Of a stretch of DNA of 64,000 bases, positions 46,172-56,858 are shown one piece after another. This DNA is from Allodiplogaster sudhausi (Eukaryota > Nematoda > Chromadorea > Rhabditida > Diplogasteridae). How positions within the stretch are numbered: the first letter of the stretch is position 1; the number at the start of each line of letters is the position of its first letter. A program made the translations under genes and the position numbers. The stretch spans positions 1,496,001-1,560,000 of the forward strand of contig CALZFC010000029.1 of NCBI GenBank assembly GCA_945643635.1, given 5' to 3'. Under the pieces are notes generated by a model. It saw nothing but the letters and a program-made list of their open reading frames with translations, was not told the origin of the DNA and searched no databases.

Positions 46172-48464
46172 TCAGCATCCCTTAACATCAGAGGGAAATC
46201 CGCCAATGCCGGTGGTCGAGGTGACCATGGTCACTTCTGTTTGTCCGCGAAGGTGCTTCCTCGGCAATCCAAGAATGGCGTATCTGACAATGAGACGAAA
46301 ATTGGATTGTATCCATTAGACTTATTTCAAGTGTTGAAGTCCAATGTTGTTAGAAACTTACTTTAAAAGTATCAAAGAATTTTAAACTGTAAAAAACCAA
46401 CTAAAACACCCATTACCTGTAGTCTTTGACGATTATGAGCACAACAAGTCCGTCAATACAAGGAAAGACAGGAAAGAAGACAGAGATGCCGCCAGGAGGA
46501 ATGTTCGTTTCATGCCGATAAAAGGAAGAAAAAATGCGGACGTTTCAGGCGCGAAGATGCACACGAGTGGCGTCGAGATCTTGAAAGGATTATGAAAATC
46601 ACCAACTTTCTTTATTCACTTTAAAACTGCATGAATCTTGAAAACAAAAGAAACGAAAAGTTCGTATGAGTACTTTTTTTTAAAGAAAAGTATGAGTACT
46701 TTTTTTCTGATAGGTTTTTGATTGCAGTAACTAAATTGAAATTCTGGCAAATGTAAAATTTGCATAGATGTACATATACATATATATGTATAGTCTCTGT
46801 GACAAACCTGCACAACGAGTGCCATAAAGAGCTGCAGCTGAATGTTTGCCACCTTCTGAGAATTCGTGTCAGTACGCACCTACATACATACATACATAAA
46901 TATGTAAGAAGAAACGATTTTGATGTGCTGAATGCTCATTCTGTTCCTTCGTACAGCACTTTTCATGCCTGCATCTTAAATCTAATGAACTATTTGCTAA
47001 TTAGGTTATGTATTCTCTTCTCTTTTTACTGAACGCGCTAATCCGACTAAATACGGGAAACGGGCGGGAAATCAATTTTTTAAGCTTCAGAATACTGTAG
47101 GTAATACTGTACCTCCTTGATAGCCTTGACGATGAAGTAAGAGAAGATGACGACTGTGAACAGTGGAATGCCCGTCTGAAGCATGATCAACACCGAGACG
47201 AGTCTCCTCCCCGGTTCATTCATGCCACGGTTCGAAATGAGAATGGGCAGTTAGTTAGCCATTCAGCCTTCTTGGAAGACAACAAACAAAACACGTCGTG
47301 CAACGTCGTTGTTTGCGTTTTTTTTTACATTTATTTTTTGATAATTTCTTTCTCAACGAACCGAGTTGAAGACATAGCTCGTCTCCGTATGCCATGGGAA
47401 GTATCGTTCGAAGATGTTGTGTTTCATGTATTCATGCTCTTCAGGTGATGGTCGTAGGCCATAGTTGATGAGGGCACCGGATACAATCCAACCGAGGAAG
47501 TAGAAGGTGCCCAGTACAAGTACTGTAGCTCGACGCTCCAAGTAGGGACGCATGTGAGGTCTGCAAACACTTTATCGAATCATTCGGCTTCATGTCAAAG
47601 TTTTGACAACTTTGTGACGTCACAAAAACCCCATTCTCGAAGACCTAGACGTTTTTTGAAACATTGATGTATTTTATGGACATACAAAAATATGTGGGCA
47701 TAATTTGTGCTTCACTGAGGATTCGAACGTCCAACTCCGGAGTCAGGAACTCTAACCAATCAGCTGAACCCTGTCCTCGGACAACCCAGTGATTGGGCTA
47801 TACAGTGGATAACGTGTCGGACTCTGTATGGGATGCTCATTATAACATTTAAAGCTCCAGCTGACTTGCACAGCATGACGTAGCGGTAAAAGAAGCAATA
47901 CGCGAGCAGCTGAATTGCCACCGTATGTGTCCCGGAGTAGAATCCGACACTCCAACTATAACAATCATTATGCAGTTTACTGCTTACTGATTCGTGTACT
48001 GTTTCGGAAGTTCATCGCTTCCTAAACATTTTACGAAACCTGCTACGAGCGATTCCCGGCATAAACAAGAAGAAGCCACCGTTGATCATTCCACAAACCT
48101 GAAAAAAATTTAAATGTTTTCTTGGCATATTTTATTTTCAAAACAAGGAAATTTTTTCAGCTTCAAACGTACCGGTCGAAAGATGGCGCAGAGCAGGCTG
48201 AAGGCAATGTCGTGGACAGCGAACGCCATGATGTAGAACTTGTACTTGCCAATTTGGGCGGTGCTCTTTGTAATGCAGAGATAGATGACAGCGCTGTTGG
48301 CGAGAAGACCAATCACTGAACAAATATGTATAATTGTTCCGATTTATTAATGGATTGGTACGATTGATTAATTATGGAGGCTTTTAGAAAGAGAAGAATA
48401 CCAAACCTATGCTCGTCCATTCGATTGCACTAATGGCCGTGAACACATCTTGCGAGTTGTCCAT
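46172..48464 (-). pseudogene. Str-like receptor B3, damaged or with sequence errors
   Basis: Recognisable exons: 48464-48407 (MDNSQDVFTAISAIEWTSI), 48315-48173 (IGKYKFYIMAFAVHDIAF), 48098-48040, 47955-47866, 47560-47362, about 47230-47115, about 46874-46827, about 46575-46437 and 46283-46172. The last reads YAILGLPRKHLRGQTEVTMV. The first five join in phase. The exon near 47230 (LVSVLIMLQTGIPLFTVVIF) lacks an acceptor that keeps the frame. In the exon at 46575-46437 the first half reads STPLVCIFAPETSAFFLPF and the second half VFFPVFPCIDGLVVLIIVKD in another frame, so one base is gained or lost near 46500. Two defects favour a pseudogene, although every segment is well conserved. Confidence 0.62.
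47700..47840. repeat. Two tRNA-like segments in an intron of B3
   Basis: On the minus strand at about 47770-47705: GGTTCAGCTGATTGGTTAGA, then CCTGACTCCGGAGTTGG, then GTTCGAATCC. This is a tRNA-Arg(CCG)-like core with a decayed anticodon stem. On the plus strand at about 47800-47825: CAGTGGATAACGTGTCGGAC, an A-box-like half. Neither folds fully; SINE or pseudogene is likely. Confidence 0.45.
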
Positions 48465-48689
48465 CTTTGAAACTCCTCTAGCCAAGGCTGAGTCTTGTGA
48501 TAACCTTGATAGATTGGCTCACAAAAGCTCCGGTTTCATAGAGGAAGGCGTTCTATTTCTTTCCAGTCTCAAAAGTTTATGGCTCCCGTGTGGAAATGTT
48601 TTCGCTGAGTAAAAAGTTGTATTATTCAATGAAGAAGTGATCAAAAAGGTCGTAATTAAATCCAAGCAGAAACAACATCGAAAAGCTCA

Positions 48690-49420
48690 AAGGTTGCGGA
48701 AACCTTCGCGTTAATTTCTCGAACACTGCTTATCGCAGAAGACATGGCGCAGACTAATGGTAAGTATCTGTGGCTACGTTTATTGGGGAAGTCTTTCAGA
48801 TGTCTTGCTGACATCGCGTCCAGTATGGTAAAGGTATAAGCTTTAAAACAAAATCTTCCAGTATGCAACGCTTTTATATGAATCCTACTAATCGGGTGGG
48901 ATTAAATCGCTTTTTGTAGACTTCCAAAAATTTTCTGTAGACAGTGATCGTGCATGCGTCAATGTCGAATTGTGTAGCGGAATCGCTAAAGATTTAATTT
49001 GTGCCAATTCCAGATGTTTCACCAAGAGCTTTGTGCGTTAAAAATCCTATTTGCAAAGATTATTTTCGAAGGAAGACGTAAAATTACGCCCTCACATTTG
49101 TAAGAAAAAAAACGAAGATTGCAAAATATCCTGATGACAAGTATTGCTCAATGAGGAAATAAAAGAGCGATTAAACAGATTTAGGAGATTTTTTTTCATA
49201 ACATGTATATAGACTTGACGTCTCTAATCTGCAAACTTTTTTATTTTCATAGTAAGGCGGGCCCCAATGGAGATGCAGTGTATTTTGCACGTTTCAGCTG
49301 GTTTTAAACAAATTCTCACACTGAATTCTCAGAAGAATGCACGGTTCCATACAAACATTATATTTACATAGAGTAGAGTAATTTTGAGCACGGAGAGATA
49401 TGAAGTTTATTCTGTGTCAG
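48690..49420. repeat. Left member of a diverged direct repeat flanking the Harbinger element
   Basis: Blocks recur in the same order at 53780-54360: TAAGCTTTAAAACAAA (48837 and 53867), AAATTACGCCC (49080 and 53947), TCCTGATGACA (49129 and 53999), ATTTTGAGCACG (49380 and 54301). Spacing is similar and divergence is substantial. No coding content is evident. Confidence 0.6.
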
Positions 49421-49522
49421 ATTCCTTTCCATATTGATCCAGTTCCATCGCTTAGGGGTAGCGAGCAGGCGAATTTTCTCGATCATTATTGGATCTACCA
49501 TGCTTGGTGGCAAATCAAACTA

Positions 49523-49690
49523 CCATATTTTCTCTATTTGTACCCTCCGCCCTTTGTTAGAACCTCCTGTAATAGTTCCCCTCTTGAGAATGTCATTCAA
49601 AAATAGTACCCTTCCCTCAAGTATAAACCCTCTCTAATAGTGTCCCACCCTCGCAAGGGTTTTGAAAATAGTACCCAGTGGTACCAAAAA
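49523..49690. mobile_element. Partial, decayed CCGTATTTT-family MITE
   Basis: CCATATTTTCTCTATTTGTACC begins it, and phrases such as CTCTAATAGTGTCCC and CTCGCAAGGGTTTTGAAAA follow. The inner part and right end are missing. Confidence 0.5.
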
Positions 49691-49835
49691 AAAAGTTTTA
49701 CGTGCAATCGACGAGCACTAGAGTTCAAGCCATGGACACATGGCGAAAGTCTGTTCAGCAATTTTGAAAAAAAGCCACACTGCACTTTGTTATATGTTGT
49801 GATGGAAACATTCTGCCGCACGATTAATCTTACTC

Positions 49836-50037
49836 GAGGACATGGACAAATGTCTAAGACACGTCCAAGACATTTTCTGAGGTGGCAGACAAATGTCCCG
49901 GACACTATGGAATAGTCCTATATTAATACACGGGTCTTCTATATGACACTCGTGTGTCTTTGAAATGTCTCAGACACTTTTGGAAAAATATTTTGTCCTG
50001 GACATCGAGAATGTCCGGGACAATGTCCAGGACATCC
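49836..50037. repeat. Cluster of TGTCCNGGACA-like palindromes in the left end
   Basis: Examples are ATGTCCCGGACA near 49890, TGTCCTGGACA near 49996, TGTCCGGGACA and TGTCCAGGACA in tandem at about 50011-50034. Half sites (TGTCT, AGACA) surround them. The right end has TGTCTTGGACA and TGTCCTGGACA at 53640-53671. Confidence 0.7.
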
Positions 50038-50290
50038 TCTGGAGACGAGAGAGTGTGCAATTTGAAGAGAGGCGAAACAAACACGCTGAATGTCATTTCG
50101 TGTCTCCGAGACAAAAGTTATGACTTTGTCTTATTGAAAGCGCAATCGTACTGTTTATGCTTACTGTAGCAACCGCTTTTGGCGCGAGAAGCGGCTTTCA
50201 AAAAGGATATTTCTTTTACTGAATTTTTTATTACTTTCATTTACTATAATTCTGTGAATTATTATCGAGTGTTTTTCATTATTCTTATAG

Positions 50291-52050
50291 ATGAGTTCCG
50301 CCCACTTAACTGGCGAGCAGAAGAAGCTGCTGCTACAGGAGATTATGAAGAGGAAACATATACTGGTTGAGAACAATCGGACTCGGCAGCCTGAAGCAAC
50401 TGGCGCACGCAGACAGGCCTGGGCGGATATTCGACTCTACGCCCAGATCAAATTTGAGTAAGTGTTTTGTAAAGATTATATGTGCCTAAAACGGGCAAAA
50501 TCTCTAATGCATTTAGCTTTTTCTTGTTTTATCTATGCACCTTTAATTTGATTTGCACGATTTGTGAATTATTTAGTTAAATTTCAGTCGCGAGGTAACT
50601 GACGCTCAGTTGAAAAAGATGCTGAGCAGGGCCACGGCGGATGCCAGAGCAGCAGCAGCGAGGCGGGCAAGGTTGGATATCATTTGCAGTTGAAACATTC
50701 TTGTTGCAGAGCTGTGTTGAGTGCTTTTAATGGCTAGCTTTTAAATTTAAAAAATGAAGCGGAGCTTAAATCCGTCTTGCAATCTAGCTGTTTTCTTCCA
50801 ATATTAAAGTACAATTCGAATAAATGTATTGAATCTGCATATCTTGCAGCGAAATCTATTTATCATTGGCATTCCGCAACAACTTTGTTTGATGTTTTCT
50901 TCACATAAGCCCTATTTTGTGTTACAGGTATGCGGGAACGACGGGCGGAGGCGTTGACTTCGATGAAGAAGAAGATTTGGACGAGATGGAAGCTCTGGAT
51001 GATGATGCCACTTCAAGGATGATGGAAGATTACTACGGCGAAACCCCGGCGTTCGCAGCAATCAAAGATGGCGCCGAAACACAAGTTGGGAGGGTTAGAA
51101 TTTGTTTGTAACTTTATGTAAAACTTTTGCACATTGGGAATATTTTTTTTAAGTTTAAATGTTTTCTTTCGGGCATTGGGAGCATGTCATTCCCGTATTT
51201 ACTTTTAATTTTCAATGTGTTAAAAATGATATCACTTTGAAGTACGAATTTAAGAAGAGGTCGCCGCCATCCGTCTTTGACGAGGATGACGCGGATGAGG
51301 CATCAAGCGTCCGCGGCCCGCGACTCCCTGCTAGGAAGTCATCTGTTGGAGAGCAGCAGGCAGCATCGAGCTTCCGCGCCCCGCGACTCCCTGCAAGGAA
51401 GCCATCTTTTGGAGAGGAAGGGGAAGAATCGAGCTTCCGCGCCCCCGAGTTCTCGCTAGGAACGAAAGATTCCTGGCAGGACAGGTTCTTTTGAAACATA
51501 TTCCACGAATTTTCAATTACTATCGATTTTAATTTATTTTCTTTTATTATTATTGACCATAAAAAGTACGCATTTTCATTTGAGGAGGAGTATCGTTCAC
51601 CTGGCACGAGTCGAGCAGCTTCAGATGCTCTTCTCCGCCGTAAGCAGCTTGAACTAGTACAGGTTATTGTTTAATCTACCGTAACTTATACGGTACACTT
51701 TCGTACATACGGTACACTTTCTTTAAATATTTCCTTTTCATTAAGTACATTCTTTATACAATATTTTCATTAAGACGGAGATCGAGGCATTCGCCGCAAT
51801 GAAGTCTGCCATGCAGACCATGTCTGCTATTGGTCAGAAGGCAGTCGAGATGATGGAGACGGCGACGAGCTTCTTCGACCGCAGTACGACGTACGAACTT
51901 GTTGATGCTCCCCAGTCTCCACGCACACACAACGAGAACTTCCTTCTGCGTACTGCGAAGGAGAATGGTACGCAGTACGTCCCCGCCATATTCGCTGATG
52001 GAATGGACCCAGCGTTGGAACCCAGTGTGTCTGGCTCTACCCTTGCCTAG
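50291..52050 (+). CDS. Harbinger-associated Myb/SANT-like DNA-binding protein
   Basis: Exons 50291-50457, 50588-50671, 50928-51093, 51243-51484, 51611-51662 and 51775-52050 join in phase into 328 residues. Residues about 4-85 form a trihelix/Myb-like domain: LTGEQKKLLLQEIMKR, ARRQAWADIRLYAQIKF and TDAQLKKMLSRATADARA. The spaced Trp and QLK are as in zeste/Myb-SANT-like proteins. An acidic block (DFDEEEDLDEMEALDDD) follows. Then come three copies of a motif like SSFRAPRLPARKPSFGEE, and a tail MKSAMQTMSAIGQKAVEMME. In PIF/Harbinger systems the Myb-like partner binds transposon ends and helps the transposase enter the nucleus; that role is inferred. The exon-5 acceptor (GGCACGAG) was chosen because it keeps the frame. 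Confidence 0.72.
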
Positions 52051-52306
52051 ATGTTTTTAGATCAATTTCCCCCCTTTTTATCAGTTTACTTAGAAGAATG
52101 GTGCTCTTTAGCATAGTCATTCTTTCTAAAGATGCATAATAGACTATCATTTATTCAGAGTTAACGAGAATAAAAATAGAATATTTGTATTCAGTTTGTG
52201 AGAATAGAAATTTTGTTAACCGTTTGTTGTTGGAACTGTTTATTGTTGGAACAAAGTTGGATAACATTGGGAGTGTTTGTTAGTGTACAACTCAAAGGAA
52301 ATATAT

Positions 52307-53538
52307 CTAAATGTAGTTAATCATGTGCTGACGCGGGTCAATTCCCACAGGAGGGTGGGGCATTCTTCCGAGAATCACATTTCCGATCGGAAAGCCTCCG
52401 GTTACACGATCAATAAGGATGTTATGGAGGACACAGCAGGCATGAATGGAACGAGAGGCCATGGTTGGAGTAAGCCGAATTCTCGTAGAGAGAGTGCGGA
52501 ACCGCGCCTTCAACACTCCAATTGCCTGCTCTACGAGGATACGAACTCGCTTGTGCACGTTGTTAAAGTCACATTCTTGAGGGGTGTTTGGTCTGCGGAG
52601 AGGGGTGACAATATGAGCACCATTGGGAAACCCCTTGTCTCCCAAGATCACATATCCGGGAGGTATTGTGCCCTGAGAGATCGCACTTCCTAGTTCCGAA
52701 AATCTTAAAATGAAGCTATCGTGGCATGATCCTGGCCACGTACAGTTGGCATAAATAATTCTACCATAAGCATCGACAACAAGAAGGGCATTAATAGCGG
52801 TGTACCCCTTGCGGCATCGAAACTGCCATGGCGCGAGAGTGGGTGAGGCGATGGGAATCAAGGTCCCATCCACGATGCCAATCACATCTCAAATAAATTT
52901 TTATGAATTTCATAATTTGACTCATTTTAAAACAATTTTTAATACTCATTTAATTCTGTAAAGAGATCTTTTTAAATAATTTGCAAAAAAATAGCTTATT
53001 TTCTTTCATTTAAAAACATTTGACTTGTAAATTGGCAGCGTTTTGAGAACGCTTCGGCTGATTGTCGGCAGTAAGCGATGGAGTCGACTGGAAACCGAAT
53101 CGATTCAGGCGAAATCGCCTCAATTCCTGTTACGAGGCGCCAGAGGCAGTTCCTGACGGTAGATTCGCAGCATCCAAGGACGTCGGCGAGAACAATCAAT
53201 GTAGCGTTGCTGAGCAGATATCGGAGACCAATGAGCACCTGATTCATGCATTCTTCATACTAAACACATTCATAACATGTCTGGTAGTTAACTTGATGAG
53301 ACGGCGAAATTGTCCAGTTCTTGATCATGTACTGGTTGAGCCAGGGAGAGAGAAGCCGCTTCAGAAAAATGACATCCATGGGGCTAAATCGATGTCGTCG
53401 AACAAAGAGATCCTCATTCGGCAGGCACAGCTCAATGAAGTTTCTTCGGGCATACAGCAGATTCGGACGCCGTTGTTGGCTCCCGAAGTTCAAGACGTAA
53501 CTCGACATTCTCAGACGAAAATTAAATACATTTGACAT
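52307..53538 (-). CDS. PIF/Harbinger-type DDE transposase (HARBI1-like)
   Basis: Exons 53538-53293, 53238-53025 and 52887-52307 join in phase into 346 residues, close to vertebrate HARBI1 length. The N-terminal part has RRHRFSPMDVIFLKRLLSP and a helix-turn-helix-like GLRYLLSNATLIVLADVLGC. The DDE_Tnp_4 nuclease follows. The first Asp is in VIGIVDGTLIPIASP. Next comes GSCHDSFILR. The second Asp is in VILGDKGFPNG and the Glu in ILVEQAIGVLKARF. All three catalytic positions are present. It would cut and join the element ends with the Myb-like partner. Both splice junctions are canonical (CAA|GTTAAC, ACAA|GTCAAA). Confidence 0.88.
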
Positions 53539-53779
53539 TAAAAAAGGAGTAAACTATTTAAAAATATGAAAGTTTGGCCTCCTCCCTTCGCTTTCATTTT
53601 GGAAAATTTGTCCCTGACATGTCTACAAATTGTCTCTGAAATGTCTTGGACAATAAAATGTCCTGGACATGTCAGAGACGCTTGTCTGTGTCCTCGAGGG
53701 AGATTAATCGTGCGGCTGAACAGGTCTGTTCAAACGCAAACTGAACAGGCCTGGTCAGTAAGCCTATAGCAGAAAACCC

Positions 53780-54360
53780 TCTCGGAGACAAAGTATCAGG
53801 TGCTAATTTTATTCGTGAAGTTTTCCGATGTCTTGCCGAAATTCTTTCTAGTTTGGTTATTATATAAGCTTTAAAACAAACTCTTTGGATGTACATATGT
53901 ATGTAGTATATACATTAATACCACGTTGGTACATCAATCCTATACGTGAAATTACGCCCACGAATTTTGAAGAAGAAAAATTCGAAGATCGAAAAGATTC
54001 CTGATGACAGTTCTTGCATTAAAATAAGGAATACAAAGGGGGATAAAACTGATTAAGTGGATTTTTTTCTAATGAAAACAAGGATGACATACATAAATAG
54101 CAAGCTGTGCACATGCCTACAGAATTATGTGTCTATAATATTATGCAATGTTTCCTGTCTTAATAACACACATCGTATTTTGCAGTTATCTTGTCGTAAT
54201 TCTCAATTATCAATTCATGCACAAATTCTCAAATATAACTCTCAGAAAGTCGCAACGACGGTTCCATAAGAAGAATTTTTTATATATTTAGAATGGAGAA
54301 ATTTTGAGCACGAAGAGATTATGAAGTGAATATGCGTGAGACATTCTGTGGCAGATTGCT
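53780..54360. repeat. Right member of the diverged direct repeat
   Basis: Counterpart of 48690-49420, same orientation. It ends near TCTGTGGCAGATTGCTT, matching TCTGTGTCAGATTCCTT at about 49413-49430. Confidence 0.6.
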
Positions 54361-54772
54361 TTAGATGTTACTTTGCTTCCTTCTCATTTGCAGATCGGTG
54401 GATGCTGATATTCGGTGGCAAAGAAAGCTACAATAACGGGCAATTAAAGTGCTTTTTAATGCCAGTAACAAATGAATAAGTTCAATAACTAACCACCCAT
54501 ATATTAAAATCATTATTAACATATGTATTTGGAATAGCATTAACTGATAGATTTTATCATGCCGAACCTTCTGCATCTCAGTACGAGTGCATGAATCTCG
54601 AACTGATGGAAGGCAGTATGAAGCTGCATGTGATTAAAGTACTTTGAAATTCGCTAAATCCTAACACGAAATGCGTGCTTGATCTGAAAGTACTGTAGGT
54701 TTGAGAACTGCGTTCTGGACAATTTGCCAAGATCGTTACAAATAGCCGAGATTATGACTGCATCTGCATCTA
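54361..54772. other. Intergenic, no gene seen
   Basis: AT-rich sequence between the direct repeat and the fold-back element. Nothing is supported. Confidence 0.5.
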
Positions 54773-56741
54773 CAAAATGGGCCGTATTTTAGATTTTTTT
54801 TTAAAAAATTTCCGTTCGAGAGTTTTTGTTCACATGTAGTAAAAAATTTCCGTATGTTTTATAATACTTTTACTCATAACTTTGTTCACATGTAGTTATT
54901 CTTCATGATTAATACATCATTCGATAGCGCTTTAAAAGTGCTTCAATTTATCGAGGGAACGATTTCATGAAAATTGAATTTTGGTCCTAAAATACGGCCA
55001 CGAAATTTTGTAAAGCTAAAATTACCAATTTACGGTCATTTCCACAAAATAAATATGGATATTCGGAAAGTGCGTAAAATTTCACGTTATATAAGTCACT
55101 TTCAAAGAAAATTAGAGGTAACTACTTTTTGCTACAAAACCCGAAGCACTTTCATTGGCCCGTGCTATCGGTGCTCTTTCGGCTCACAAGTTGGTTCATT
55201 GGTGATCAATTCCACATAAGAGCACACCAATCGAAAGGTTTTTGAAAGGGCATCACTCTGCTTCTAATGAGAATTTTTTTCATCTCTCGTTTTGTCTTAA
55301 TAAGACTGTTATCTTCATTTTTGATTAAAAAATTACAGTTTTCAGCCAAATTTTGGATAATTCACACATTTGCACAAAAGAAGACCTAGTTGTCGTGAAA
55401 GCGCGTTAAATTGGCTACAAAACAACGTCCTTATAACGAAAATTAAAGGTAACTATTTTTCGTTACGAATGGACAAGCAACACAAACTCGAGAAAACACT
55501 ATGAATACCGTATTTTCTCTATTAGTGCCCCTCCCTCTATTATAACCCCCCCCCTCTAATAGTGCCCCCCCTCTCTCAAGAGTATTGAAAAATAGTACCC
55601 CTCCCTCTAATAGAACCCCTCCCTCCAATAGTGCCCCCCCCCTAATTGTCTAATAGAGACGTACCTGGAATATATGATTGAGGTATGGGATGCTCTTCCC
55701 AACGAACTGATTGCAAATTCACCCAAAATCTACGGTAAAACGGATATTCCAGTGATGATTCCATTGCAGTAGAGCTATAATACTTGGTTTTTTGTGAATA
55801 AAATGTTGATATCAAACTTTTAGTCAATCACATTGAAAAATAGTACCCCTCTTTCTAATAGAACCCCCCTCTAATAGTGCCCCCCTCTCGCAGGGTTATT
55901 GAAAAATAGTACCCCCGGGGGCACTAATAGAGAAAATACGGTATTCACCAATTCACCGTGAATTTTCACCGGAATATTGGAATATTCGAATGATGCTCAA
56001 TTCGAATATTCCAATTCATACGGTGAATTGGTGAATATACATAGTGTTTTCTCGAGTTTGTGTTGCTTTTCCATTCGTAACGAAAAATAATTACCTTTAA
56101 TTTTCGTTATAAGGAGGTTGTTTTGTAGCAAATATAACGCGCTTTCACAACAACTAGGTCTTTTGTGCAAATGTGTGAATTATCCAAAATTTGGCTGAAA
56201 ACTGTAATTTTTTAATCAAAAATGAAGATAACAGACTTATTAAGGCAAAACGAAAGATGAAAAAATTTCTTAGAAGCAGAGTGATGCCCTTTCAAAAACC
56301 TTTCGATTGGTGTGCTCTTATGTGGAATTGATCACCAATGAACCAACTTGTGAGCCGAAAGAGCACCGATCGCACGGACCAATGAAAGTGCTTCGGGCTT
56401 TGTAGCAAAAAATTGTTAAATCTAATTCTCTTTGAAAGTGAATTATATAACGTGAAATTTTACGCACTTTCCGAATATCCATATTGCATTTTGTGCAAAT
56501 GACCGTAAAGTGGTAATTTTAGCCATAAAAATTTTCGAGGCCGTATTTTAGGGCAAAAATTCAATTTCATGAAATCGAACCCTTAATACGATTGAAGCCA
56601 TTTTAAAGCGCTATCGAATGATGTATTAATCATGAAGAAAAACTACATGTGAACAAAGTTATGAGTAAAAGTATTATAAAACATACGGTAGCGTATCTCG
56701 AACGGAAAATTTTTTTAAAATATAAAATACGGCCCATTTTG
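54773..56741. mobile_element. Fold-back element with about 730-bp inverted arms
   Basis: CAAAATGGGCCGTATTTTA at the left and its reverse complement (to 56741) are flanked by TA. The arms pair along their length, for example TTCGAGAG...AACGGAAA at the ends, GTGATCAATTCCACATAAGA (55203) with its partner near 56316, and CTCGAGAAAACACTATG (55487) with 56039-56055. Arm divergence is modest. The loop contains a MITE (55508-55941) inserted at TA, and then a smaller inverted repeat (TTCACCAATTCACCGT and its complement, 55944-56033) that continues the arms. No transposase is encoded. Confidence 0.78.
55508..55941. mobile_element. MITE nested in the fold-back element
   Basis: Ends CCGTATTTTCTCTATTAGTG and complement, TA on both sides (55506-55507, 55942-55943). 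Same family as 15413-15851. Removing it restores a continuous inverted-repeat loop. Confidence 0.78.
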
Positions 56742-56858
56742 TAGAGCTCGTCGAGTTGTATAAGATATGTAATTTCCATTCACCGAATCAAACAAAAGTC
56801 CCCAGGGCAGGCCGTGCTCGCAAGTTACCCTTCTTTCGATGGCGCATAGCCGGCGTAG

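Larger units (their letters stand above)
49815..53716. mobile_element. PIF/Harbinger-type DNA transposon with both genes open
   Basis: Inverted ends GCCGCACGATTAATCT at 49815-49830 and its exact complement at 53701-53716 extend imperfectly to about 46 bases. Inside are a Myb/SANT-like gene on the plus strand and a HARBI1-like DDE transposase on the minus strand, convergent with 256 bases between their stops. This two-gene layout is typical of PIF/Harbinger elements. Both open frames are undamaged. Both ends carry several TGTCCNGGACA-like palindromes. A 3-bp target duplication is expected but not seen at these limits, so the true termini may lie a few bases away. Confidence 0.82.
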
